Origin: Pseudomonadota bacterium | GTDB taxonomy: Bacteria > Desulfobacterota > Desulfovibrionia > Desulfovibrionales > Desulfovibrionaceae | Direction: 5' to 3' | DNA length: 18,423 nucleotides | NCBI GenBank assembly: GCA_023438245.1 | Contig: JAEXRD010000020.1 | Coordinates: 1 to 18,423, forward strand | Shown: piece by piece, positions 7,551 to 14,853 of the stretch | Numbering within the stretch: the first letter of the stretch is position 1 | Layout: every line of letters starts with the position of its first letter | Translations under genes and position numbers: made by a program | Notes under the pieces: generated by a model | Databases searched by the model: none | What the model was told of the DNA's origin: nothing | Seen by the model: only the letters and a program-made list of their open reading frames with translations

Positions 7551-10500
7551 CCCAGCGGCAGCCGCCCGGCTTCCAGCAGCGCTTCCATCTCCTCCGCGGG
7601 CACCGGCCTGGCGAAGTAGTAGCCCTGGAACTCCGAGCAGCCCAGCGCGAGCAGAAAATCCACCTGCTCCGCCGTCTCCACGCCCTCGGCCACCACGCGC
7701 AGCTCCAGGTCCCCGGCCATGGACAGCACCGAGCGCACGATGGCGGTGTCGTTCTCGTCGTCGGGGATGCCGTCGATGAAGACCTGGTCGATCTTGATGG
7801 CCGTGATGGGCAGCCGCTTGATGTAGGCCAGCGAGGAATACTCCTTGCCGAAGTCGTCCAGCGCTATGGCCGAGCCGAGCGCCGCCAGCTCCTCAAGGTT
7901 GCGCGCAACGGTGTCCATGTCCGAGGCCAGGGCCGTCTCGGTGATCTCCATTTCCAGCGCCCCGGCCTGGCACCCGGCCTCCTGCAGTATGGCCGCCACG
8001 CGCCCGGCCAGCCCCGGCTGGGCCAGCAGCCGCGCGGACAGGTTCACCGCCACCGCGAAGTCCGGCCCGGCCACGTTGCGCCAGCGCCGCGCGCACCGGG
8101 CGGCGTCGCGCAGCACGGCCTCCGTCACCGCGCCGATGAGGCCCGTCTCCTCGGCCACGGGGATGAACACCGCGGGCGAGACCAGGGAGCCGTCCTCCCG
8201 GCGCAGGCGCACCAGGGCCTCGGCCCCGATGATGCCGCCCTCTCCGGACACCTTGGGCTGGTAGTGCACGGCCAGGCCGTCCTCGGCCAGGGCCCGGCGC
8301 AGCCAGGCCTGGGCCTGGAGCCGCTGCACCGCCAGGTCGTTGAGCCCGCTGGTGTAGAAGGCGCAGGTGTTGCGCCCGGCCTCCTTGGCGCGGTACATGG
8401 CCAGGTCCGCGTTCTTGAGCATGGCCTCGGGGCTGTCGCCGTGGCCGGGAAACAGGGCCATGCCGATGGAGATGCCCATGTGCACCGGGCCGGAAGCCAG
8501 CGGGAAGGGCTGGACCATGACCGCCAGGATATGCCGCCCCACCTTCTCCACGGCCTGCTCCGAGGCGGGGCTGTCCACCACCACCACGAACTCGTCCCCG
8601 CCCAGGCGCGCCACCGTGTCCACCCGGCGCACCGCCCCGGAAAGCCGCCCGGCCACCTGGCGCAGCAGCTCGTCGCCCTGGCTGTGGCCCAGGGTGTCGT
8701 TGATGTCCTTGAAGCGGTCCAGGTCCATGAGCAGCACGCCCGCCTGCTGGCCCTCGCGCCGGGCGGACTCCAGCACGCGGTCCATGCGGTCGTGCAGCAG
8801 CAGGCGGTTGGGCAGGCCGGTGAGGGCGTCGTGGAAGGCCTGGTGGCGCAACTGCTCCTCGGCGCGCTTGCGGTCGGTGATGTCCTCCAGGGCGGCCACG
8901 GTGGTGTCCGTGCCGGGAACCAGCGCCACGGTGAGCCAGACGATGCGCTCCTCGCCGGAGCGGGTGCGTATCCTGGCCTCGAAGTTGCGCGGGGCCAGCT
9001 CCGGGTTCTCCCTGCGCTTGACGTGGTGGCGCAGCATCCACTCCACGTCCTCGGGGGCGAAGAACTCCGTCCAGCTCATGCGGTTCTCCGCCTCCTGGCG
9101 GGTGTAGCCGGAGAGCTTCTCGAACTCCTGGTTGGCCAGGGTGATGGTGGTGTCCTCGGCCAGCAGCACCGTGGCCGTGCCGGTGTTCATGAACAGGGTG
9201 CGGTAGGTCTCCTCGCTGCGGGCCAGGGCCTCCTGGGCGCGCACCAGGCTCTCCACCTCGGTGAAGGTCTCCAGCAGCAGCTCGCGGCCCTCGCGCACGA
9301 TGTAGGACACTGTCTTGAGCACCGGGATGGTGGTGCCGTCGGCCCGCAGCAGCTGGCGCACGGCCTGCTCCCCGCTGGCGCCCAGGTCCGCCACCGGGCA
9401 CTTGCCCCGCTCGGCCGGGCACAGGAAGCCGTGGCACATCTGGCCCACCACCTCCTGCTTGGTGCGGCCCATGAGGCCAGCGGCGAACTCGTTCACCGCC
9501 ACCACGCAGTGGCTCGCCGGGTCCACCAGCAGCACCCCGGCCTGGATGGAGTCCAGCAGGCGCTGCAGGTACTGCTCCTGCTCCTGCTTCTCCTGGTAGC
9601 GCCGGGCCAGGTCCGCGCGCGAGCGCTCGATCTCCGAGAGCATGTCGTTGATGCGGCTGGCCAGGCCGGAAAGTTCGTCCGTGCCGGGCATGGACACCCG
9701 GCCAAGCTCGTGGCCGATCGCCCCGATGGCCTCCACCTGGCCGCGCAGGGCCGCCAGGCGCGAAAGCACCCGGCGCTCCAGGAACAGCCCGAGCACCAGT
9801 GCGAAGAGCACGCCGCACACCGCCAGGGCGATGTTGTTGCGCGCCAGGGCCTCGGTGCCGATGAGCACCACGTCGCGCGGGGAGCGCACGCCCACGTGGA
9901 AGGCCACGCGCCCGTCCAGGCCCTTCATGCTGGAAACGGCCACCAGCGTCTCCGGGTTCACGGGCACGATGCGGCTTTCGCCGGGCATGAGCCCCCCGGC
10001 CCCGGCCACGTCCATTTCCGGCGGCAGGGGTGCGTCGGCCCGGTGCACCAGCACGCTCAGCCGCAGCCGGTCGGAGATGGCCGCCACGTCCGTGTCCGCC
10101 AGCGCCCGGCACATGACCAGAAACCCGACCGGGGGGCCGCTGCCATCGCTCTTCAGCACCGGGGAGGAGGCCACCAGGAAGATGCCCTGCTCCAGCAGCA
10201 GGAAGCCCTTGACGCGGTCTTCCAGCGGAACAGGTTGCGAAAACGGCGTGCCCGGCGCAAGCCAGCGGCCCAGCCCCTCGGGCAGGGGCGCCTCGGTTCC
10301 CTTGGCCGGGTTGAAGCCCGTGGCCCACACCGTGTTGCCGCGGGGGTCCAGGAAGGCCACGGCGGACAGGCGCAGGGAGGCCACTGTGCGGTCGTTGAGG
10401 TTCGATTCCACGAAGGCCCGGGTGGGCTTGCGCAGGAAATGGTAGGAGTCGTCCCACACCGCCCAGTCCACCAGGATGGTGTCGAGCTTGGCCACCTCGT

Positions 10501-10663
10501 CGCCCAGGGCGTTCTGCACGCGCAGGATGTCGCGCTCTCCGGCCTGCTGCTCCAGGCTCAGGAAGCTGGTGCGGATGACATGGCGGCTGATGCCGAAGAG
10601 AACTCCGAACACGGCCAGCGATGTCAGGCAGGTCAGCAGCAGGGTGGCTTTGCGCAGGGTCAT
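7547..10663 (-). CDS. Membrane CHASE4-HAMP-PAS-PAS-GGDEF-EAL cyclic-di-GMP protein
   Basis: 1038 residues. TM1 ~8-28; periplasmic CHASE4 sensor ~35-265 with the hallmark DWAVWDDSYHFL (66-77); TM2 ~277-296; HAMP ~297-350; PAS1 ~363-475 holding a cysteine set C410, C415 and C422 (MCHGFLCPAERGKCP); PAS2 ~480-600; GGDEF ~605-770; EAL ~795-1030. The cyclase motif RLGGDEF (686-692) is intact and a product-inhibition I-site RRVD (679-682) sits five residues before it. The phosphodiesterase domain keeps E815, N874, E906, D936/D937, K957, E993 and Q1013, so both activities are possible. One oddity: the loop normally DDFGTGYSS reads DDFGKEYSS (936-944). The signal sensed cannot be told. ATG 10663 follows AAGGAAG at a good distance. 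It diverges from the HyuA-like gene. Confidence 0.93.
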   Translation of the reverse strand: MTLRKATLLLTCLTSLAVFGVLFGISRHVIRTSFLSLEQQAGERDILRVQNALGDEVAKLDTILVDWAVWDDSYHFLRKPTRAFVESNLNDRTVASLRLSAVAFLDPRGNTVWATGFNPAKGTEAPLPEGLGRWLAPGTPFSQPVPLEDRVKGFLLLEQGIFLVASSPVLKSDGSGPPVGFLVMCRALADTDVAAISDRLRLSVLVHRADAPLPPEMDVAGAGGLMPGESRIVPVNPETLVAVSSMKGLDGRVAFHVGVRSPRDVVLIGTEALARNNIALAVCGVLFALVLGLFLERRVLSRLAALRGQVEAIGAIGHELGRVSMPGTDELSGLASRINDMLSEIERSRADLARRYQEKQEQEQYLQRLLDSIQAGVLLVDPASHCVVAVNEFAAGLMGRTKQEVVGQMCHGFLCPAERGKCPVADLGASGEQAVRQLLRADGTTIPVLKTVSYIVREGRELLLETFTEVESLVRAQEALARSEETYRTLFMNTGTATVLLAEDTTITLANQEFEKLSGYTRQEAENRMSWTEFFAPEDVEWMLRHHVKRRENPELAPRNFEARIRTRSGEERIVWLTVALVPGTDTTVAALEDITDRKRAEEQLRHQAFHDALTGLPNRLLLHDRMDRVLESARREGQQAGVLLMDLDRFKDINDTLGHSQGDELLRQVAGRLSGAVRRVDTVARLGGDEFVVVVDSPASEQAVEKVGRHILAVMVQPFPLASGPVHMGISIGMALFPGHGDSPEAMLKNADLAMYRAKEAGRNTCAFYTSGLNDLAVQRLQAQAWLRRALAEDGLAVHYQPKVSGEGGIIGAEALVRLRREDGSLVSPAVFIPVAEETGLIGAVTEAVLRDAARCARRWRNVAGPDFAVAVNLSARLLAQPGLAGRVAAILQEAGCQAGALEMEITETALASDMDTVARNLEELAALGSAIALDDFGKEYSSLAYIKRLPITAIKIDQVFIDGIPDDENDTAIVRSVLSMAGDLELRVVAEGVETAEQVDFLLALGCSEFQGYYFARPVPAEEMEALLEAGRLPLG

Positions 10664-10722
10664 GCGGAACGCTTCCTTGACGCTTGAGGTCCAGGCACGC
10701 CGCAGGGGGGCGCGGCATGTTT

Positions 10723-10752
10723 AACATACCAGCCTTGCGGGTTTTCTGGCAA
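10723..10752 (-). promoter_or_regulatory. Candidate sigma-70 promoter of the GGDEF-EAL gene
   Basis: Read on the minus strand: TTGCCA (10752-10747), 18 bases, then TATGTT (10728-10723), with 5/6 and 4/6 matches. Initiation near 10716 would leave a leader of about 53 bases. The rest of the 259-base divergent gap is GC-rich. Confidence 0.45.
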
Positions 10753-10853
10753 GCCATACGCCCTCCCTCAATACCCCGCATCGGGTTTCTTCGGGCTTTC
10801 CGACCATCCACCGACGCCCACCGACCGCCCGCCGACGCAAACGCCTTCGGCCC

Positions 10854-10883
10854 TTTACGCGCGCGCGGGCGCGGTGCTAGGCT
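10854..10883 (+). promoter_or_regulatory. Weak candidate promoter of the HyuA-HDAC operon
   Basis: TTTACG (10854-10859), 18 bases, then TAGGCT (10878-10883), the latter preceded by TGC as in an extended -10. Matches are 4/6 and 3/6. Two sequences with sigma-54-like GG/GC spacing (starting at 10747 and 10884) also lie in this gap but match poorly, so the true promoter is unsettled. Confidence 0.25.
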
Positions 10884-10895
10884 TGGCGCCAGCAT

Positions 10896-10912
10896 CGCCG
10901 AAGCCTTCGGCG
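10896..10912 (+). other. Small hairpin next to the HyuA-like ribosome binding site
   Basis: CGCCGAA (10896-10902) and TTCGGCG (10906-10912) form a perfect 7-bp stem with a 3-base loop, ending two bases before the G-rich ribosome binding site (10914-10921). It could modulate translation initiation, or be chance in GC-rich DNA. Confidence 0.3.
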
Positions 10913-10922
10913 CGGGGGGAGT

Positions 10923-12644
10923 ATGCACAGCGGCCCAATGTACCTGGGCATCGACGTCGGCGGCACGCACACCGACGCGGTGGCCCTGTCCGAGTCCGGC
11001 ATCGCGGCGCAGGCCAAGGTCAAGACCGACCACAAGGACCTGCTCTCCTCCGTGAACCAGGCCCTGCGCCTCATCCTGGAGCACGTGGACCCGGCGCAGG
11101 TGCTTCAGCTCAACCTCTCCACCACGCTGTCCACCAACGCCATCGTGGAAGGCACCACCGAGGACGTGGGCATGCTCGTCATCCCCGGCCCGGGCATCAG
11201 CCTGGACGACGCGGTGCTCTGCCGCGACTTCCACCTGCTCGACGGCTCCATCGACCACCGCGGCAGCGAGGTGAAGCGCCTGGACCCCCGGCAGGCCCAG
11301 GAGGCCGTCGACGCCTGCAGGAAAAACGGCGTGCGCGTGTTCGGCGCGGTGGGCAAGTTCAGCACCCGCAACCCCCTGCACGAAAACACGCTCCGGGCCA
11401 TGATCGGCTCTTCCCCGGCAAGTGGCGCCGACTACGTGACCATGGGCCACGAACTGGGCGGGCGCCTCAACTTTCCCCGGCGCATGGCCACGGCCTTCTT
11501 CAACTGCGCGGTGTGGCGGGTGTTCAACACCTTCGCCGACGCGGTGGAGAAAAGCCTGGGCGAACTGGGCCTGGGACATGTGCGCGTGAACACGCTGAAG
11601 GCCGACGGCGGCACCTTCCCGCTCATGCAGGCCCGGCGCATGCCCGTGCAGAGCATCTTCTCCGGCCCGGCGGCCAGCGTCATGGGCATCATCGCCCTGT
11701 GCGACATCACCCACGACTCCATCATCCTGGACATCGGCGGCACGACGACGGACATCGCCGTGTTCGTGGACGGCCAGCCGCTGGTGGAGAACGACGGCAT
11801 CCACATCGGCAGCCACCCCACCCTGGTGCGCGCGCTCAAGGTGCGCTCCATCGGCATCGGCGGCGACTCGGCCATCGGCGTGCTGGACGGGGCCGTGCGC
11901 GTGGGTCCCAACCGCCTGGGCCCCAGCATGGCCGACAGCGTCGCCTGCGGCTGCGACTGCGGCGAGAACCCGCGCCCCACGCTCATCGACGCGCTCAATT
12001 GCACCGGGGCCTGCGCCCACGGCAACGTGGAGGCCAGCAGGCAGGCCGTGGAGCGCTACGCCGCATGCAACGGGCTGGACCCGGCGGAACTGGCCAAGGC
12101 CGCCGTCCTGGCCGCCGCAACCGCCATCCACAAGGCCACGCGCGAGCTTTTGGACGAGATCAACGACCGCCCGGTGTACACCATCCACGAATTGCTGGAG
12201 GGCAGGCGCGTCATCCCCAAGCGCCTGTACCTCATGGGCGGCCCGGCCCAGGCCATGAGCCAGGCCGTGCGCGAGGCCTTCGAGCTGTTCACCGTGGTGC
12301 CGAAGCATTTCGGCGTGGCCAACGCCATCGGCGCGGCGCTGACGCGCAACACCGCCAGCCTGGAGCTCTTCGCCGACACCGAGCGCGGCATGATGTTCAT
12401 ACCCGCCCTGCGCCACAAGGAGAACGTGCCGCGCACCTACGGCCTGGACGACGCCCGGCGCGACGCCATGAACCACCTGCTGGCGCATCTCTCGCAGATG
12501 GGCGTGTTCGCCGACCGCGACAACGCCCAGATCACCCAGGCATCGAGCTTCAACATGGTGGGCGAGGGCCGCACCACCGGCCGCAACATCCGCGTCAAAT
12601 GCCAGATCAAGCCCGGCGTGGCCTTCACGCTCGTGCAGGACTAG
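10923..12644 (+). CDS. Hydantoinase/oxoprolinase-family ASKHA protein (HyuA-like)
   Basis: 573 residues, shorter than typical HyuA or 5-oxoprolinase A subunits (about 650-700). The actin-like ATPase signatures are clear: phosphate-1 GIDVGGTHTD (9-18), STTLSTNAIVEG (66-77), SGPAASVMG (247-255), phosphate-2 DIGGTTTDIAV (270-280), IGIGGDSA (310-317) and the adenosine-site GGPA (439-442). An unusual Cys-rich stretch follows (C342, C344, C346, C360, C364). Family members couple ATP hydrolysis to opening cyclic amides, or to related carboxylations, usually with a HyuB partner; no HyuB is present here. Instead a deacetylase-fold amidohydrolase starts 12 bases downstream, so the pair may act on one substrate. 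ATG 10923 is close to its ribosome binding site; ATG 10938 is an alternative and sits too far from it. Confidence 0.8.
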   Translation: MHSGPMYLGIDVGGTHTDAVALSESGIAAQAKVKTDHKDLLSSVNQALRLILEHVDPAQVLQLNLSTTLSTNAIVEGTTEDVGMLVIPGPGISLDDAVLCRDFHLLDGSIDHRGSEVKRLDPRQAQEAVDACRKNGVRVFGAVGKFSTRNPLHENTLRAMIGSSPASGADYVTMGHELGGRLNFPRRMATAFFNCAVWRVFNTFADAVEKSLGELGLGHVRVNTLKADGGTFPLMQARRMPVQSIFSGPAASVMGIIALCDITHDSIILDIGGTTTDIAVFVDGQPLVENDGIHIGSHPTLVRALKVRSIGIGGDSAIGVLDGAVRVGPNRLGPSMADSVACGCDCGENPRPTLIDALNCTGACAHGNVEASRQAVERYAACNGLDPAELAKAAVLAAATAIHKATRELLDEINDRPVYTIHELLEGRRVIPKRLYLMGGPAQAMSQAVREAFELFTVVPKHFGVANAIGAALTRNTASLELFADTERGMMFIPALRHKENVPRTYGLDDARRDAMNHLLAHLSQMGVFADRDNAQITQASSFNMVGEGRTTGRNIRVKCQIKPGVAFTLVQD

Positions 12645-12656
12645 GGGAGAAGCCTC

Positions 12657-13991
12657 ATGCAGAAAGCCAAGCACAGCCTGGGCATCGTGTTCTTCCCGGC
12701 CTTCGACTGGAGCATCTCGCCCACCCACCCGGAGCGCGAGGAGCGCCTGCTGTACACCCAGGACCAGCTCTCCGAGGAAGGCCTGTTCGACATTGAGGAC
12801 ATCGACGAGCACAAGCCGGGCATCGCCACCAAGGAAGACATCGAGCGCACGCACTTCTGCTACCCGGAGGTGGAGGGCGTGTGCACGCACTCCCACCTGG
12901 TGGCCGCCGGCGGCACCATCACCGCCGCCGACCTGGTGATGAGCGGGCGCCACAAGCGGGCCTTCGCCATGGTGCGCCCGCCGGGTCACCACGCCATGAA
13001 GGTCGTCCACGGCTCGCGCGGGTTCTGCAACATCAACATCGAGGCCGTGATGGTGGAGCACCTGCGCCAGAAGCACGGCAAGCGGCGCATCGCCATCGTG
13101 GACACCGACTGCCACCACGGCGACGGCACCCAGGACATCTACTGGCACGACCCGGACGTGCTGTTCATCAGCCTGCACCAGGACGGCCGCACGCTCTACC
13201 CCGGCAGCGGCTTCCCGCAGGACTGCGGCGGGCCAAAGGCGCTGGGCCGCACCATCAACATCCCCCTGCCGCCGGGCACCTCCGACGAGGGCTTCCTGCT
13301 GGCCATGGAGCGCGTGGTCATGCCCATCCTGAAGGACTTCGCACCCGAGGTGGTCATCAACTCCGCCGGGCAGGACAACCACTTCAGCGATCCCATCACC
13401 AACATGAATCTCTCGGCCCAGGGCTACGCCCGCATGAGCGAGATGCTGGCCCCCGACCTGGCCGTGCTGGAGGGCGGGTACTCCATCCAGGGCGCGCTGC
13501 CCTACGTGAACCTGGGCCTGTGCCTGGCCATGGCCGGGCTGGACTACTCCGGCGTGCGCGAGCCGGGCTTCGACGCGCTGAACATCCGCCAGCGCCCGCA
13601 GATCAACGAATACATCGCCAAGCTCTGCGACGCCCTGCCGGAGCTGTACTTCAACCCGCCCGCCACTCCCACAGGCGACGGCGAGATCGAGAAGCGCGAC
13701 GGCCAGGAATGGTGGGTGCGCCAGAAAAACATCTACTACGACACCGACGACATCACCGAGGCCCAGACCGAGGAGCTGCTGATGTGCCCGGACTGCCGGG
13801 GACTCTTGAAGGTGGTCAGCCGCACCACCAAGAACCCCACCTGCTTAGGCATCGAGATTCCGCTGGGGGCCTGCCCGCGCTGCCGCAACCTGGGCCACAC
13901 CCTGTACGAGGAGGCCCAGATGCGCGAGGGCTACCGCTACGCCCAGCTCATCGACAGGCCCGGCGACGGCTGCCTGCGCCACGGGTTCTGA
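12657..13991 (+). CDS. Histone-deacetylase-fold Zn amidohydrolase with C-terminal zinc-ribbon-like tail
   Basis: 444 residues. Residues ~5-300 are an arginase/deacetylase-fold enzyme of the HDAC, acetoin-utilisation and acetylpolyamine amidohydrolase group. Catalytic features are complete: RPPGHHA (H111, H112), DTDCHHGDGT (zinc ligands D151 and H153), SAGQD (third ligand D240), LEGGYS (Y275). Such bacterial enzymes remove acyl groups from amines or polyamines, or hydrolyse other amides. Unusually, the protein continues ~140 residues past the catalytic core and ends with CPDC (377-380), C396 and CPRC (406-409), which look like a zinc ribbon. Ribosome binding site GGGGAG (12644-12649) overlaps the upstream stop codon, so the two genes are one operon. 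Substrate is unknown. Confidence 0.85.
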   Translation: MQKAKHSLGIVFFPAFDWSISPTHPEREERLLYTQDQLSEEGLFDIEDIDEHKPGIATKEDIERTHFCYPEVEGVCTHSHLVAAGGTITAADLVMSGRHKRAFAMVRPPGHHAMKVVHGSRGFCNINIEAVMVEHLRQKHGKRRIAIVDTDCHHGDGTQDIYWHDPDVLFISLHQDGRTLYPGSGFPQDCGGPKALGRTINIPLPPGTSDEGFLLAMERVVMPILKDFAPEVVINSAGQDNHFSDPITNMNLSAQGYARMSEMLAPDLAVLEGGYSIQGALPYVNLGLCLAMAGLDYSGVREPGFDALNIRQRPQINEYIAKLCDALPELYFNPPATPTGDGEIEKRDGQEWWVRQKNIYYDTDDITEAQTEELLMCPDCRGLLKVVSRTTKNPTCLGIEIPLGACPRCRNLGHTLYEEAQMREGYRYAQLIDRPGDGCLRHGF

Positions 13992-14039
13992 CTGGCCAAG
14001 AAGCCCGACCGGGCACGGAAGGGCTGAGGAGCGAGGTTC

Positions 14040-14055
14040 TGGCATCCGGCTTGCT
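14040..14055 (+). promoter_or_regulatory. Candidate sigma-54 promoter of small secreted protein 1
   Basis: TGGCATCCGGCTTGCT carries the invariant GG (-24) and GC (-12) at exact spacing and a perfect TTGCT. Predicted start near 14066 falls just before the stem-loop at 14073. RpoN promoters need an enhancer-binding activator; no activator gene or obvious upstream binding site is seen in the window. Confidence 0.6.
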
Positions 14056-14072
14056 TCCACTGGCTGCACGGT

Positions 14073-14113
14073 GCGCCGGAGCTGAAAAAAGCGCAGGATT
14101 TGCGCTCCGGCGC
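14073..14113 (+). promoter_or_regulatory. Nested 5' stem-loop of small secreted protein 1, with 15-base core
   Basis: Outer arms GCGCCGGAGC (14073-14082) and GCTCCGGCGC (14104-14113) enclose the core GCGCAGGATTTGCGC (14091-14105), itself a hairpin (GCGCA/TGCGC, loop GGATT). The two helices share two bases, so either the outer stem shortens to 8 bp or they compete. The element ends 26 bases before the ATG and just before the ribosome binding site. The core is identical to 14795-14809, while the outer arms differ. Confidence 0.6.
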
Positions 14114-14139
14114 GCACACCGCAACACAGGAGCGAGAAC

Positions 14140-14661
14140 ATGAACATTGGAAGAAAGATCGCCGTCCTCATGATCGGGCTTTGGATTTCCGGGCTGCTCA
14201 TGGCCGCCCCGGCCAAGGCGGCGACGGACGTGGACGTGGCCCTGGGGCGCATCGAGCGCATCCTGGACGACATGGAACAGATCCAGCGCATCATGAACGA
14301 CAGGCCCAGCGAGATGGACAGCGCCCGCCAGCGCCTGCTGAAGCGCGAGGCCGAGCTGGAGCGCGAGCGCGTCCACGCCATGGCCCGGGCCGCGCACATC
14401 TCGCCCAAGGTGGTGGAGGGCATGCGCGCCCGGGGCATGAGCTGGGCCCGCATCGCGCATGAATTGCGCGTCAGCCCCTTCGTGGTGGGCGTGGCCGAGG
14501 GCCACTACGGCGAGCGCGACTACCGGCGCGGGCACGACCGCGACGACGACGAGCGCTTCGAGGCCTGGAAGCACGGCAAGAAGAAGGGCTGGGTCAACGG
14601 CATGCCCCCGGGCCAGGCCAAGAAGATGCACCGCGAGGGCCGCCCCGGCCACGACGACTAG
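14140..14661 (+). CDS. Small secreted protein 1, paralogue of 14854-15390
   Basis: 173 residues with a signal peptide (hydrophobic 7-22, AxA cleavage after residue 27), so periplasmic or exported. The mature protein has a helical region with IERIL, NDRP and KREAELERER (68-77), then a compact conserved block MRARGMSW (95-102) continuing IAHEL and VSPFVVG (to 117) whose spacing looks like a helix-turn-helix, though the protein is exported. The tail (120-173) is rich in Asp, His, Arg and Lys and contains NGMPPGQAKK, similar to a motif I recall in other small secreted proteins. A role in metal binding or envelope stress is a guess. Ribosome binding site AGGAG at 14128-14132. It has its own promoter and terminator, so it is a one-gene unit. 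Confidence 0.75.
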   Translation: MNIGRKIAVLMIGLWISGLLMAAPAKAATDVDVALGRIERILDDMEQIQRIMNDRPSEMDSARQRLLKREAELERERVHAMARAAHISPKVVEGMRARGMSWARIAHELRVSPFVVGVAEGHYGERDYRRGHDRDDDERFEAWKHGKKKGWVNGMPPGQAKKMHREGRPGHDD

Positions 14662-14683
14662 CCGCCACGCAAGAACAGACACG

Positions 14684-14722
14684 AAGGCCGGAATCCCGCA
14701 CGGGGTTCCGGCCTTTTCGTTT
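14684..14722 (+). terminator. Intrinsic terminator after small secreted protein 1
   Basis: A 14-bp stem (14684-14697 with 14702-14715, one G-T pair) with a GCAC loop is followed by TTTTCGTTT. It is the clearest intrinsic terminator in the window and uncouples the two paralogous genes. Confidence 0.9.
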
Positions 14723-14742
14723 CCGCGCCCTGGCCCACCACA

Positions 14743-14758
14743 TGGCACGCCTGATGCT
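14743..14758 (+). promoter_or_regulatory. Candidate sigma-54 promoter of small secreted protein 2
   Basis: TGGCACGCCTGATGCT matches TGGCACG-N4-TTGCT with a single mismatch in the -12 box and keeps GG and GC at exact spacing. The predicted start near 14769 lies just ahead of the stem-loop at 14774. The distance from the -12 GC to the stem (17 bases) is nearly the same as in the upstream paralogue. Confidence 0.7.
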
Positions 14759-14773
14759 CCTCTGCTCCCGACA

Positions 14774-14830
14774 GGGCCGCCGGACCGGCACACTGCGCAG
14801 GATTTGCGCAACCGACGGGTTCGGCGGCCC
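14774..14830 (+). promoter_or_regulatory. Nested 5' stem-loop of small secreted protein 2, with 15-base core
   Basis: Outer arms GGGCCGCCGGACC (14774-14786) and GGTTCGGCGGCCC (14818-14830) pair over 13 bp with one G-T. Inside, TGCGCAGGATTTGCGCA (14794-14810) forms a 6-bp hairpin with loop GGATT. The core is identical to that of the upstream paralogue, whereas the outer stem is kept as a structure but with different bases. It ends 23 bases before the ATG. Confidence 0.65.
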
Positions 14831-14853
14831 AAACGGAACACAAGGAGCAGAAC

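Noticed and set aside
10747..10899. Sigma-54 promoters before the HyuA-like gene (10747-10762 and 10884-10899)
   Set aside because: GG and GC spacing is right, but the -12 boxes match poorly, and one site overlaps the opposing promoter. Not better than chance in GC-rich DNA.
7893..13382. Very long antisense open frame (over 1800 codons), and other long antisense frames
   Set aside because: They run across several well-supported genes in the opposite or another frame, have low-complexity Arg/Gly/Ala/His composition, and are a normal by-product of very high GC.
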